DNA from: Peromyscus leucopus
Taxonomy: Eukaryota > Chordata > Mammalia > Rodentia > Cricetidae
DNA: 64,000 bases
Assembly (NCBI RefSeq): GCF_004664715.2
Contig: NC_051083.1
Location: 114,207,534 to 114,271,533, forward strand
Reading direction: 5' to 3'
Below, piece by piece: positions 42,182-54,585 of the stretch. The notes under the pieces were generated by a model. The model did no database searches and was not told the origin of the DNA. It saw nothing but the letters and a program-made list of their open reading frames with translations. Positions within the stretch are counted from its first letter, which is position 1. Every line of letters begins with the position of its first letter. The position numbers and the translations under genes were made by a program.

Positions 42182-42480
42182 ACATGTCCCAGTGAATTTT
42201 GTTAGGGCTATTTATAAAAATATAGGCACCTTCCTTGGGTCCACACCACTGTAGAAAATATCTTCTCCTCTCCGTCAGCCACTCCCTGGATATAAATCCC
42301 AAGGGAGGGATGGGCCCTATTGAGCCTCTCACCTTTCCATGACACATTGCTAACAAGCCTGATGTTGTGCAGCTAATCACACCTGCCATGGACTCTAGAG
42401 TGTAACAGCCTTGTCATACCCAGGAGACCGCTTCCTCCACTTCCTCTGGCTTTTGCTTCCTTCTGTTCTTTCTTCAGCAA
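41985..42480 (-). mobile_element. L1 3' end with internal (GT)n
   Basis: Reverse L1 3' UTR segments (GCCCCCACTAATCCCTATTCC, GGGCTATTTATAAAAATATAGG, GGAGACCGCTTCCTCCACTTC) are split by a (GT)n at 42135-42180. Confidence 0.5.
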
Positions 42481-42979
42481 TGTACCCTAATCCTTACGGG
42501 AGTGTGAATACAGACATCCAATTTAGGACTGGACATTCAACAAAAACTTGTGTTATTTTTAAATTTTTTATCATATCTGAGATTAAAATACTCCAAGATT
42601 TTCTCCCTTTTTTCAGTCCTCAGATACAAAGCATAAGCCACAGTAATGTATGTTTGATTAATGCCAAGCTTTTGAGCTATTTAATGCCAACCAGCTACTC
42701 TTCATTACGAAGCACCACATGTGGTCTTCTGGCAGTTGAGTCACACCAACCCAGCTGAAGAAGACACAGTCATGATCTCTGTCACACCAACAATCAGATA
42801 TTTGTTGTAATACCCTCCTAATCAGCTAGCACATGAAGCCTCAATGAAGCTGTTATAACCAGACTTGAAATAATTAACCTTTTCTCATTGAAAAGGCCTA
42901 ACAGAGAATGGTCTCAGTGACAGGTGTAAAATTCCATTTCTTCTAGAAAATTACCAAGCTAGCAGATGCTCCTTCTGAC

Positions 42980-43232
42980 TAAATGAGACATTCCAATGGA
43001 AAAAAAAAGTTCACCCTTTATTGTGACCATTGCACAGGAACTGAGGCAATGGATTTCTCTGCAACAATTCATGACTTTCATCTTCTGATTGGTAATATTT
43101 GTTGTCCGTATATGTATTATAAATATCCAGCTGCTTCTGTTCTCCATCAGTGAACTGCAAGAGCACTTCAATTCTGATGCTCCGGGTCCCAGATGCCCGG
43201 GAATGCATCATGGTATTGAGAAAGTGAAGCAG
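42980..43232 (-). other. Candidate orphan exon or decayed coding sequence
   Basis: On the minus strand a long pyrimidine tract (TTTTTCTCAATCTCTATTTTC) ends in TTCAAG near 43253-43256. An open frame of about 80 codons follows, in balanced, protein-like composition (ALAHNLLHFLN..., RSIRIEVLLQFTDGEQKQ, YNTYTDNKYY) to a stop near 43011. An AATAAA overlaps the end of the frame. I do not recognise the protein and no donor site is clear. It could be a terminal exon, a pseudogene piece or chance. Confidence 0.25.
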
Positions 43233-43549
43233 GTTATGTGCCAAAGCCTTGAATTGAAAATAGAGATTGAGAAAAATAATTCTATTGCCACTGCCATAGA
43301 AGAACTGAGATCAAGAAGGAGAGGCTATTTTTATACTCTAGTGCAAAGACAAGAAATCTTTGATCTATTATTTGGATGTGACTCTAGGCTTAACATGGTA
43401 AAACTTGAAGCAATTTTCTGAGGTACTTACCTCTTTCTCACTATACACAGCTATACACATAAACAGACAATTTGTGGATTTGAGTCCAGTGTGAATGTTA
43501 TGAGAGTTCAGCAGAGATATCTGAGTATAAAATGGTTGGCAGAGAAAAA

Positions 43550-43645
43550 GCGAGGAAGGGAGATGAGAGAGAGGGAAAGGAGGGAGGGAAGAATGAATGG
43601 AGGGATGGGAGGAGGGAGGGAGGGAGAGGAAGAGAGAGAAAGATC
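43550..43645. repeat. (GGGA/GA)n low-complexity tract
   Basis: Purine-rich run with GGAGGGAGGGA and AGAGAGAGAAAG segments. Confidence 0.8.
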
Positions 43646-43649
43646 AATC

Positions 43650-44765
43650 TAGGTTTCCTGGGGAGGAGGTAGGAGACAACTGCACTATCTTGGTGAGTTT
43701 GGGGGAAAGTTAATGATGGTATGGGTTTGACAATTTGGAGTGCACCAAGCTTGCTGAATATCAGTTGGGGGCCGACATGAAGGCAGCAAAGCTAGAAGAA
43801 AGTAGAGATCAAGACTCCTGAGAACTGTGGCTGAGGAGATGGTCGGGCAGGGAATGCTGGCTATTGTTATTACACTCTCCCGCCCCATTTCTTCTCCCTT
43901 TCTCTTCTTTCATCCTGTTTGGTTTTGCTCTGTACCATCCTCTTTCTGGGGTATAAGTGCTAGAGATGGGATTTAGAGAGGCTGTGAACTCCTTGAAAGC
44001 TCAGTTCAGGGAAAGGCCCCGTTTATCATTTATAGAAATTTCTTTCCACTGTCAAGATCAGAACCCTGGAGCCTGAGAGTTGCTTCTCCTCTCTGCTCCG
44101 CCTCCTTTTGAACCTCAGTGGACACCTGCAGAGCCCTCTCTTTTGAAGGTTCTCTCCTTCTTTAAGCCCTCCCTTTCCCTTAGTTCCTTTCCTCATTATT
44201 TAGATATAAAATCAAAGTTTCCTTTGTGCACTTTTATTTACTAGATGGAGTTTTGCTTTTCATTATGAAAGCAACTGAGTGGAATTTCTTTTAATTTTTG
44301 ACTATAAAAGTTAGCTTCGCTATTCTTTTGTTTATTTTTACCTGCTGTTGGCCAGTTGTTTTTAACATGATACTGCCCATCTGTTTGCTTTTTGCTGGGA
44401 TTTTTCCTTTTGTAGCTTGATTAAAAAATAATACCACTATGAAAATGGCCAATCATTATACTCACTGAGTCAGGTCTCACTATACATTAGCTTATTTAAT
44501 AACAATACCCATCCCAGAAAGCTGTTGTGGGTGAGTAAGTGAGTTTGCTCTTGAGTAAATGGTATGGGTACAACCACTACCTTTGAAAAAGCAACGTGCA
44601 GGGTATACTGGTGAAGCATCCTGCTAAATACAGGAACACAGCTGAGAACAGGGCATTGCAGTTCTTGTGATGTTGCAGAATAATAATGCTCTAGAAGCAA
44701 CAGATGAAGGGAGGAATAAGCAATAAGCTGTCCTCACTCCAGCTCCAAGGATAAGATAAGGTAAT
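43650..44765. other. No feature recognised
   Basis: Mixed-composition sequence with no recognised repeat, exon or RNA gene. Confidence 0.4.
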
Positions 44766-44768
44766 GCT

Positions 44769-44900
44769 TTTTTGAGACAAGGTCTTATTATGTAGCCTAG
44801 GCTGGGTATAAGTTACTGTATAGCCCAGGCTGGCCTCAGACACATGACCTTCATGCCTCAGCCTCTCAAGTGCAGGGCAGGGATTATAGATGTGTGCCTT
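44769..44900 (-). mobile_element. B1 SINE, diverged
   Basis: TTTTTTGAGACAAGGTCTTATTATG, GCCCAGGCTGGCCTCAGACAC and GGATTATAGATGTGTGCC in reverse orientation, with an internal duplicated 'tagcc(c)aggctgg' block. Confidence 0.75.
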
Positions 44901-44954
44901 CTATAGGATGCAGCTGATTTTGAGGATGGGAAGATGGGAGGTCTAGGAAGGCTG

Positions 44955-45135
44955 ACTATGGTAGCAAGGCCATACACATTTGGACTTCAATCCTTGCTAG
45001 CTGTGGCACTCACAAGCCAAATGACCTTGGGTAAATTCTTTACTCTGACATCTCATTTTTTCATTTGTGAAGTGGCAGAGCTAATAGAACTTAGGTTAGA
45101 TGGTCATGTAATAACACATGGAGATTATATGTGAA
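44955..45135 (+). mobile_element. MIR element
   Basis: TTGCTAGCTGTGGCACTCACA, AATGACCTTGGGTAAATTC and CATTTGTGAAGTGGCAGAGC follow the MIR core in order. Confidence 0.7.
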
Positions 45136-45204
45136 AATTATGCTCACTATGCCTGCCATCCAATCCATGTTGCTCCTGTTATCATCAGCCTTTCAATTAC
45201 CCTC

Positions 45205-45345
45205 CAAAGCAAGTCTGTCTGCTCTTAGTTTTCAGTTGAGCAAGGTGAGGCTTAGATGGGCTTAGATGGTTTGCCTTGGAACAGAGACAGCTGCAAGGAG
45301 AGAATTTGAGTTGAGATCTGTCCCAGAGCCTGTGATCTTTCTAAC
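45205..45345 (-). mobile_element. MIR-like fragment
   Basis: TTTTCAGTTGAGCAAGGTGAGGC and GAGTTGAGATCTGTCCCAG resemble a reverse MIR; it lies next to the forward copy. Confidence 0.45.
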
Positions 45346-46270
45346 CTTCCATGATGTTGCTCAGAAGTGAGAAGCACAAAGTCAGTGAAAAAAATAATAG
45401 CAGGAACAAGCCTGAGAAATGTTCCTTAGCCCTTGCAGTACCCTCCCTGCTCATCCCACTGGCTTTCAACTACAGGGGAAAAGGGGCTGTTTGTTGTTGC
45501 TGGTTTCAAGGACCTCCATTTTTGTTTCTTCTCCAATACAGCTTCCTCTTTTCACTAAATTAGTATTATTTTGATGAAACAAAGGTGTTTCTGATGTTTC
45601 AGCCTTTTCATCTTCCACTAAACATCTACTGCTTGCAGCTTTTTCTTTTTCAGGTAAATTACGGCTGTCTCAAATACAAGGGCCTTGAATGTTTTACTTT
45701 CTGGAGGCTCAGTGTCTTTGAGAGGACAGCCTGCATGCCACGTTTGACCATGGACAGGCTTCTGGACAGCACTCTTTCAGATCTGCACCCTCTCTTCCTC
45801 AGTGCTCTGCACTCAAACCCTGGGCTTGAACTTTTCGGCATCTGGCATTGCTGACTCTGGCCCCAGACACTCTTCACGGCTTTGGTGTTGCTGCGGGGTG
45901 TTTTGTGTTTGTTCGTTTTCTTGTTTGGTTTGGTTTTTAATAGCATGATCTTTTAGTTGCTGCTTCAACACATCCTGCTTAGTACTAGTGGAATATGGTG
46001 TTCCTATAGTTTGACTTTTCTTACCCAGCAGAAGGGTGAAAGGGGCACATTTTATCTCATTCCTCTTAGAGCAAAGTTTTGGTAAGATTAATACCTCTGG
46101 AATGTTATTGAAATTGTGAGTAAGAATCGTCATAAACAGCACAGTTTGAATTTATTTGACAAAAAGTTATTGAATGTGAATTAAGAAGAAAGTGTTGTGC
46201 TGAATACCACAGGAATACAGAGATCTGCTTTCTGTCCTTATAGAGCAAATGGGTTAGTACAGAGCTAAAA

Positions 46271-46331
46271 GCCAACCAACCAACCAACCAGCCAACCAAC
46301 CAACCAACTAACCAACCATCCAAACAAACAA
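46271..46331. repeat. (CCAA)n microsatellite
   Basis: Eleven or so CCAA-type units with GCC and CTA interruptions, then (CAAA)n. Confidence 0.92.
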
Positions 46332-46499
46332 ATAATCCTTTAACTTCTTTTAGAGTTTCAAATTCCATGAAGACATCCCCCATTATAAAAATCTTGGTAA
46401 ATGTCTGTAGGACCAAGGAAAGACTCACAGGAGAAGTGATATAAATTGTGCTCTGATACAAACCAGGTACTCAATAAATGTTTATTAAATTGGAATCAG

Positions 46500-46980
46500 A
46501 CAGATAAAATACGACAGGGACATATAAATTGAGAGAATAATGTGAAGGATGTTGCAGAGGCAAGAATGGCAGCAGGCCAGAATATATGATGTATGTCCAG
46601 GAGATATGAAGATGAGTACAGAAAGGAAGTTCCTGGCCCAGGAGGCCAAGCTGAAGATTCTTCCCTTTGGTAGGCAGATGGTAAGGAGTTATTGAAGATT
46701 ATAGCACATAGCAAGGGAGACATGACACCCCTAGCTAAGGAGCAGTTTTCTTCAAGGTTGTTGCCTCTGCTAGGTTGCCCATACTCCTGTGGATGGTCAT
46801 ACACCCTTCATATACAGCCAGCAATAACTGGACTCAGTGAGTTAAAAAAAAAAAAAGGATATAAAGTTGGGAGGTCGATATGATGGGAGAGTCTGGGAGG
46901 AGTTTGAAGGAGAAGAATGGGGTGGATCTGACCAAAGTACATTTTAAATATGTATGAAATTCTCAAAGAATAAATACAAA
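46500..46980 (+). mobile_element. Rodent L1 3' end
   Basis: TTTCTTCAAGGTTGTTGCCTC, AATAACTGGACTCAGTGAG and the terminal ATGAAATTCTCAAAGAATAA match the family at 18510-19215. Confidence 0.7.
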
Positions 46981-47284
46981 GTATATTAAAACAGTGAAAG
47001 ATGACATGGATTTATTTATTTTCTAAAATGCCTCCAATGATATAACTGGTGGACAGTAGTTGTTTAAAAAATAGTTGGGAAAGAGTCCAGGAAGTGAATT
47101 TGAAGACCAAGGCTATTCTACTTAGTGATTAGATACACTCGAATCTTTGATACAAAATCCTTTTGGTAGACTCGTTGGTTGGAATCTGGATTTCAAAGAT
47201 TTAAAGGAATGGTCATAGGAGTGGTGGGAGAGGAACAAAGCACAGTAAATCCTAGGGCCCCAGAAGGGGTCTCTAAGAAAAGCT

Positions 47285-47395
47285 TATCCATGGCTGTGTC
47301 TAATGGCTCATCCTGGAAGACTAGCACTTGAGGAGAGCCTAAAGCAGGGGGTCAAGAGTTCAAGACCAATTGGTCTACATGAGGCCTTTTCTCAA
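47285..47395 (+). mobile_element. Old B1 SINE
   Basis: GGCTGTGTCTAATGGCTCATCC and GGTCAAGAGTTCAAGACCAATTGG are diverged forward B1 segments. Confidence 0.6.
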
Positions 47396-47799
47396 ACAAT
47401 GGCCTATGGAGCCTTGAGCATCTTTGAAGCAAGATAAGAAAGGGCCCGAGGAGAGGGAGACATTGAACATGACTTGCCAATTCATAGAGAGAATGGAGGC
47501 CAAGATGGGAGTCAGTAGAGAAGTTTCCTTGGAAAGCAGATTCTTTTCTTTGCCAGAGTTTGGACTAAAGGAAGAGAGATGAATGGAGATGAGTGAAGGA
47601 AGTTAATAAGTCACAGGAAGGGGACATGTAGGGAAAGCTTAATTAGCCCTACATATAGAGCTTTGCCATCTCAGTAAAGCTCTGAGCATCCTTCTCAATG
47701 CTTTCCTATTATCCATGTTAATCCCTCAAGATTTATAGCCTGATTTTTTCAGCTTTAGTTAGAAACAATCTGACAGATTTGGTCAGCTCAGACCTTTAA

Positions 47800-48025
47800 A
47801 AAAAAGTTGGTTTTTTTTTTTTAAATGTGTATGGGTAGTTTGCCGGCATGTACTTCTGTGTACTCATTTTGTGCCTTGGTAGCCAGAAGAGTGCATCAGA
47901 GCCTACAGAACTAGAGTTATAGGTGGTTGCGAGTCACCAGCTATAATGTTGGTGCTGGGACTCAGACCTGTGTCCTTTGGAAGAGCAGATAGTGCTCCTA
48001 ACCATTGAGCTATATCTATAGTCCC
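47800..48025 (-). mobile_element. B2 SINE
   Basis: GTAGCCAGAAGAGTGCATCAG, AACTAGAGTTATAGGTGGTTG and CTAACCATTGAGCTATATC, reverse and diverged, with a poly-T tail complement at 47811-47822. Confidence 0.82.
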
Positions 48026-48029
48026 TAGC

Positions 48030-49340
48030 TCAGACCTTCTTGTGGTGAATTGGCACCCTTTTTGGGTAGGCTTCAAACACAGTATAAGTGGTTTTTCCCT
48101 GAGAACAAGCTACAGTGTTGACCTAGGCAGCCTCATTCACCAATCAACAGTCATCTCTTGAAAGGAATCAATGGCCATTCCAGGACAGGTTGAGTCAATT
48201 TTGCACTTCCACATTCTCACGTATTACGATCTTACAGTCAAGGGTTTTCCACTACTGTGAGGGGAGACTATAAACATGCCCTTCAGTGCACTAGGCTCCT
48301 TCATTTTCTCACATCAAGGTGTGTGTGTATCCCTAAATACCTTCCTCAGTGGTTAATGGGCAAGAATCTTTTTGTCTTTCTCAGAACAGAAAGGAGTTGA
48401 AGCACTTTTTCAACAGCAGGAATCTCAGGCTTTTTTCTGTTTTGCATCCATCTAGATTCTAGACAAAAGCATGTCAGTTTCTCAGCATTTGTTCTTCCTC
48501 TAGACTCCTAAGGAAGGTAGGTCCCTGGTTCTGAGTGCAGTTAGCCAGAGTCTGGGTTTTGCCCCATACAAAGGCAATAGCCCCCATGTAACTATATGGT
48601 TGGGAAACTAATTTTGGTTGTTCCACTTAAATGAATTGAGCATGACCCAGTAAAAGGGCTGAAGTGGGTTTGAAAGGGCTGAGGGCCAGTCATACCACCG
48701 CATCAGGGTGGCCACACTGGGCCATTTTCTTTCTGCAGAAGAATGTGGACATTTTGAGTACTGTACACTTTCTCATCTACTTAACTGTTATTTAAATAAA
48801 TTGCTTTGCTCCTGAGAGACCTTAGATTCTTTGGTGCAGGGAGAAGCTGGTAGATTGGAGTAAGAAGGAGCTGGCAATGTGGAATCTAATTGAGTTTCAG
48901 TGTGGGAATATTAGGGTTCAGGAGCAACCTCACATTAGTTATATCATCTTGCTATTGCGTGGCACGGCTATTACTCTAAATCAGAAATCTATGGGGAGCA
49001 CAAAGATAAAGCTATAAATTGGCTACAAGAAGTAGAGGATTTCAGTGAGGGTTTCCACTCAAGACGGGAACATCAAACCACTCTGCGGACTGCTCAGACT
49101 AACTTCATTGCATTTTTTTTTTTACCCTTTGAGACACTGTCAAGTTGGTATTACTCATTGGTTCTTCTGAAACATGTTCAAGTCTTCCTCTTCCATGGCC
49201 TCAGCTGAGAAGGGTTTGATGCCAGCAGACTAATTTCCAAAACAAACTCAATTACGGAAGCTGTCCTGCTGCCAAAAATCACCTAGTGCATTCCAAAGCC
49301 AAACGTGAAGAGCTTAGGGAGTTTTGTTTTCATTTCACCA
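48030..49340. other. No feature recognised
   Basis: Unique-looking sequence without a supported exon, RNA gene or clear repeat. Confidence 0.4.
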
Positions 49341-49349
49341 TTGGTTTTT

Positions 49350-49450
49350 TAAGACAGGTTCTCACTATGCAGCCCTGCATGTCCCTGAACTCGAGATTCC
49401 CTTGCCTCAGCATCCTGAGTGCCGGGATTAGAGTTGTGGCACGGCCCTGG
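49350..49450 (-). mobile_element. B1-like SINE fragment
   Basis: AAGACAGGTTCTCACTATGCAGCC and GAGTGCCGGGATTAGAGTTGTGG, reverse orientation. Confidence 0.65.
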
Positions 49451-49964
49451 CCAGTGAGTCAGTGGCCTCTGTATTGTTTGCTGCGGTCTGCATTGCCTCC
49501 TTCCTTCCTTCATGCAACATAAGGCAGACAGGAACTCAGTATTCTGCTTCTCACAGCTCTTTGACCTTGGCTGCCGTCCCTGACCCCTCCAAACATTAGT
49601 TCTTTCTAAAACAATAACGGTCCTCACCTGAGGATTGTCATGGATGGTTGGTGAAGCAATACATTTGGAGGGGTTAACACAATAGACACTAACACAGACT
49701 AAAAGAAGTATCATTGTTTAACGATACAATAGCAGCCATTTAAAGCAAATACGAAGTGAATTGGATGCTTGTGCACTTGAGAGTTGATTCATTTTATTTG
49801 CCCACAAAAAAGAGGTTTTGAAGAACAAATATCTAAGTATGGAAATATATAATGCCAACTTTTATGTTCTTTACATTTGAGAATTTCATAATTCAAGATC
49901 TTAAATCAAGAACAAGTCCTGACTTAAAAAGTATCTTTTATTGAATCTGTTCTTTGAAACTTCA

Positions 49965-50020
49965 TATATATATGAGAATGTATGTGTGTGTGTGAATATA
50001 TATATATGTATATATATTCT
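49965..50020. repeat. (TA/TG)n low-complexity tract
   Basis: Alternating ATATAT, GTGTGT and ATATAT blocks. Confidence 0.75.
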
Positions 50021-50084
50021 GATAACTGTCAATCCATTTCTTCCCTACAAGCCTTTTTTTCTACATTGATGCTTTTTTGTTTTG

Positions 50085-50770
50085 TCTCATGACCCCCTGA
50101 GTTTAGCCAAGGCTGTCTGTGTGACCATGGGTTTGGAACAACCATTGACAATGGCTGAGTCTCCCTCAGTAGCCCACATCCTGTGTGCTCGCCCAGGGCC
50201 TAGTCTGAGTACCCTTACCTGCACTTCAGACCAATTATAGGTTGACTCAGTACCTGCATCCACGCACAGGTCCCTTTGTGCTGCCGCCACCAGCCCACTC
50301 CATAGCCAGACTTCCTGTGTCCCCTTCTAGGGTCTAGCCTGATAAGTATAGTCTTTATTCCTTCATCAAGTAAACTTCTCTTTGCAACGGCTGGCGACCA
50401 CAGTTCTTGTGGATACATTTATAAAATATTTCCGTACCTAAGGGTCAGGGAATATTGCAGAAGAGGGACCAGAAAGACTGCATGAGCCAGAGGATTGGGA
50501 AATTTGCTATGAGACTGTGTCTTCTAGTGATGTCAGAGCTGCACCAAGAAAGTCTCACCAATGTAACTGTCCAAACAAGAGCTGAATAAGGTTAATGCCA
50601 AAGGACTTGCCAAAGTGGATGGGGAAAGCCCATCATAAGGTGTCAACTCTCCACTAAGAACTACAGGCAACTGAGGAAAGCTGAGAGTGGGAGAAACAGT
50701 CTTCCTCAGGGAAAAGCAGACCATTGGTTGTCCAGTACCAAATGGTCACCCCATTTAACATTATACAGAC
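50085..50770 (+). mobile_element. L1 3' UTR-like sequence
   Basis: The second half (GGACCAGAAAGACTGCATGAGCC, CTACAGGCAACTGAGGAAAGC, GGTTGTCCAGTACCAAATGGTC) corresponds to a rodent L1 3' UTR segment also seen at 56700-56960. The first half is less certain. Confidence 0.5.
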
Positions 50771-51244
50771 TGTGGCTGCATTCCCGCTGGGCTACACCTG
50801 ACCTGCTTCCAGAGAGCAGCACCTAGCCCTAATCCATCTTTTGTTTAGCAGACACCTTTTGTTTCTCTTGTTGCCCTCTATGTGAATCTTGTCTGAGAAT
50901 CTCCCAAGGATACAAAGGCCTATGCAAAACTTGGTTTAGGAAACCTGGAAAACTGTGGTACCTGATGAATCGAGTAATTTGCACTTGGCATTGTATTTTG
51001 GGGAGCTTCTTTCAGGTTGTTTTGAACATGTGGAAATCAACTGGCTAAATGGTAAATATAGAGAAAAATAAAAATGCCCTGGGTAAGTGAAAGTATTTCT
51101 GTCCTCAGAGACTGGATCTCCCTGCAGCGAAGGGCTAGACTCATTCTTCAGGTGCGTCGGGGACTTCATTCAATGGTCCGGTCCCACATGAACCCACACA
51201 CCTGCACTGTAACAACAGACATAGTGAGTTATATTTAGGAATTT

Positions 51245-51420
51245 ATATGTATATGTACACATATGCATTTAAGAACAATTAATGAAAACAGAGCCCATGA
51301 ATTTAAAAGAAACCAAGGAGGGAAATATGGAAGACCAAGGAAGGAAGTAAAGGGGAAGGAAGAAATGTTGTAATTGTATTATAATCTCAAAAATAAAACA
51401 AACAGGAGAGAAAAAAATCA
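51245..51420 (+). mobile_element. L1 3' end
   Basis: GAGCCCATGAATTTAAAAGAAACC to TGTATTATAATCTCAAAAATAAAAC is a typical rodent L1 terminus. Confidence 0.7.
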
Positions 51421-51721
51421 ACCTGAAGAAATAGAATTTTCCCCAAGAATCTCACACCAGGAGAAAAACACTGAAGCCAGGTAGCAGACAGAGAAGGAAC
51501 TTGTCTTCCAGAAAACAGATTTCACAGTCCAAACAACTTGTCAGATCACCTTGAAGGATGAGACCGAAGCCCAGACAATGGAGATCAATGGTGTTACACA
51601 TCCCTGGCCCTCTATTTAGACTAGCATCTCACTTCGGGATCCTGATGATGGAACCTTTTCGTCCCTCTTCCTGATGTGACCATATTGAAAAAAAAAAAAA
51701 AAACCTTCCTCTTCTGCCTTT

Positions 51722-51802
51722 GACAAAAAGGAGGAAGAGGAGGAGGAGAAGAAGGAGGAGAAGGAGGAGGAGAACAGCAGCAGCAGCAGCAACAACAGCA
51801 AC
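51722..51802. repeat. (GGA)n-(GCA)n-(ACA)n trinucleotide tract
   Basis: GGAGGAAGAGGAGGAGGAGAAG-type units change into AGCAGCAGCAGCAGCAACAAC. The minus strand shows leucine, serine or cysteine runs in its three frames, which is a composition effect. Confidence 0.85.
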
Positions 51803-51859
51803 AAGCACTGTCGGTGGGTCCAGGAGCCATGGTTGTTGGCAGGCCAAATCTTGTTCATG

Positions 51860-52210
51860 CTCAATGCAGACAGCCCAGCTCCTGAGTCATCACCATTTCA
51901 TTGTCATGGCCAGGAAAAAACATTTTACCACGCCTGTTCCTATCCTTCAGCTATTATTCTTCCTACCCACTCTTCCACAATGCTTCCTGACCCTTAGAGG
52001 GGGTAGTAAAAATGTCCTGTTCAGGGCTGAGCACACTTATTCTCAGCACTTGTAGCAGCCATGCATCTTCCTATTCACTGCTGTGCATCGCAAAGAGAAG
52101 CTTCTCTGATTAAGGCTGAGAGTAGCATTTTCCCCCTACGGGTATAGACATAAATATTTAGAAGGCAGCTTGGAGTCTTGTCAATTTACCTAGACAGCAA
52201 TATTAAGCAT
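51860..52210 (+). mobile_element. Rodent L1 3' UTR fragment
   Basis: TCCTGAGTCATCACCATTTC, CACAATGCTTCCTGACCC and GCAAAGAGAAGCTTCTCTGATTAAGG occur in rodent L1 3' UTR order. Confidence 0.55.
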
Positions 52211-52244
52211 CTCCCTTGGGATTAATATCTCCTTAAGCCCTCTG

Positions 52245-52395
52245 CTTTTTGAGACAGGGTCTTACTATGTTGTCCTGCCTGGCCTAGAACCCAGTGTGTA
52301 GACCATGCTGGCTTTGACCTTATAGATTCACCTGCTTCTGCTTCCTGAGTGCTAGGATCAAAGGTGTGAATCACCACACTCAACCTCAGTCATGA
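52245..52395 (-). mobile_element. B1 SINE
   Basis: TTTTTGAGACAGGGTCTTAC to GTGTGAATCACCACACTCAACC, reverse. Confidence 0.88.
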
Positions 52396-52964
52396 GTTTT
52401 TAGGTGGGTTTATAATACCCATCGTGAATTCTTTCTTACTGAGCAAGTCTCAGAACCAATATGAGAGCAGATGTTTATGCCAGTAACAAGACTATTATGA
52501 ACTGTATTTTGTCACTCATAACAAATAACATGACTGTTTGTATTGGTGACCTTATATGATTTTGTAATGTATCAAGTGCTGGTACCCGGCTAAGATGTAC
52601 ACATCTTGTTTCTTTTTGACTCAGCACTTTTTGATGGGTACATCTGAAAATTTAGCAGCTGCATGGACTTTAAAATTGCAGTCACTTTGGTTTGCATCTT
52701 CAGAAATTCAAGTTTAGACGGCTAGGAATGGGGCCTGGAAGCCATAAACACTACTGGTAACAGACACCAAGAATTCAAGAGTCAGAAATTAAAAAAAAAA
52801 TCATGTATTGGTAGAACTCAGCATCCCCTGACCCCAGCATACTCCTGGACATCCCAGATATTCAACTAACTCAAATAAGCCTGTATACTGAGATCCATTC
52901 GGCTCTTTGTATGCTCAAGTTGACATAGCTAGATTGCTTGCTTGATTTCTTTTGTCCCTCTTAC

Positions 52965-53100
52965 CTTCGTTTATTTATTTATTTACATTTTATAGGATCT
53001 CATGTAGGCCAGGTTGACCTTGAGCTCACTATGTATCTGAGGCTGGGTTTGAACTCTTGAGCCTGTTGCCTCCATCAGCACCGACACACTTGGATAGCAT
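52965..53100 (-). mobile_element. Old B1 SINE
   Basis: GGATCTCATGTAGGCCAGGTTGACC and GAGGCTGGGTTTGAACTCTTG, reverse and diverged. Confidence 0.65.
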
Positions 53101-53689
53101 GGCTTTGGAACAGCTACATTTTCTCTCTATTTCTATTTCTCTCCTGCAGGGTAAGGATTAGTCTTTAGGTCAGGGTTGCTCTCTTTTTCTGACATGGACT
53201 CTCCTCCCCTGCACCCTGTTTTATTACCATAATTGTCTCCCAACTTCTGATTAGACATCAATATGACAGGAACAATCATGTTTCATCTTCGACTTGTAAT
53301 TGGATGCAATATGGTGATTATGCATCCTGATCAAAGGGCACTTCCACAGGATAATAAGAGCACTCTATATCAATCTCCTTGGGATGTTTTTGCTTTTGCC
53401 TTATAGTGGCATGGTCTGGTCCAACATTCCTTTCCCCAAAGGGAGGGCATGACTTCAGTATCTGCTGCTGATTTTGTGCTGACTTTTTCCATCAAAAGGA
53501 TATGTGCACACATTCAATGTCATTTGGTATATCTGTAGTTACCTGCCTTTCATGGTTTTTCTTTCTTGGGGTATCTCCTTCTCTAACAATACATCTAAGC
53601 CTCAGGTCATTTAAAATGGAATTGGGAAAAATGACCAGTGAAGAATTTCTGTAGAAGACTGTTATTCTCCATCAGTTTGTACCACTTCT

Positions 53690-53785
53690 TTTTAGACCAG
53701 GCTGGCCTCAAACTCACAGAGATTCACCTGCCTCTACCTCTTGAGCTCTCGGATTAAAAGAGTGTGCCACCCACCACATACAGCT
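53690..53785 (-). mobile_element. Partial B1 SINE
   Basis: AGACCAGGCTGGCCTCAAACTC to GTGTGCCACCCACC; the right part (plus-strand left) is missing. Confidence 0.82.
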
Positions 53786-53914
53786 TCTCACTGGCTCTAA
53801 ATAGGAATAGGTTTACAAATCAAGTCTCTGCTTTCTCCCTTTTCTCCTGCCCTCCCTTTCCTCTTATGCCCCACCTCTCATTTGTAATTGGTGAGTTAGC
53901 TTGATAGGGGATAA

Positions 53915-54115
53915 AGAGTCTAGGTTCCAGACCATCCAATTTTACTATTTCCTAGCAGTGTGCAGCCAGGGAAATCACCCTTCTGAACCTAAGGGTCTTT
54001 GTCCGGAAAATAATATTTATTGTGTGATATTGGTTGGAGGACTAAATTATACATATAAAAATGCCAGGCTCAGAGGAAACACTTGACAAATGCTAGTTAT
54101 TGTTTTGTAATATAT
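53915..54115 (+). mobile_element. MIR element
   Basis: TCCTAGCAGTGTGCAGCCAGGG, CTTCTGAACCTAAGGGTC and GAAACACTTGACAAATGCTAG follow MIR order. Confidence 0.65.
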
Positions 54116-54119
54116 GTTG

Positions 54120-54585
54120 TGGTTTGGCTAGGAAGAGACCCCTAGAATGGCTCATGTATTGAAGACTTTGTTACTAGAGGTGGAGCTATAGTGAGGTGAT
54201 TGGATCATGACTGACCTCATCATTAGATAAATCTGTTGATTACGTCCTAGGTGCATGTGATATTAGGAGGAGGGGCTTCGTCGCAGGAAATAGGGTCTTG
54301 AGGCATGCCTTTGGAGGATATACCTTGTCCACGACTGGTGCTTCTTACTGTACGTCCTGACTAGCATGAAGTAAATAGCATTTTTACCCACCGCTGCTCA
54401 AATCCCAACCCTCATTGCCCCACTCTTACTTCCTTAATACCTTGTTTCCCTATGAATCCAAAACAATGGAACCAACTGACTGTGAAATTAAACCTCTGAA
54501 ACTGTGAGACAAAATAGTCTTTTAAAAATTTCCGCTCAGACATTTTGTTACAACAAGGGAAAGAAAAGTAACTAACCCAACACAT
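54120..54585 (+). mobile_element. Ancient LTR/L1-type repeat, family uncertain
   Basis: GAGGTGATTGGATCATGACTG and AAACCTCTGAAACTGTGAG occur in the order seen in MaLR-like repeats and related rodent repeats. Confidence 0.5.
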
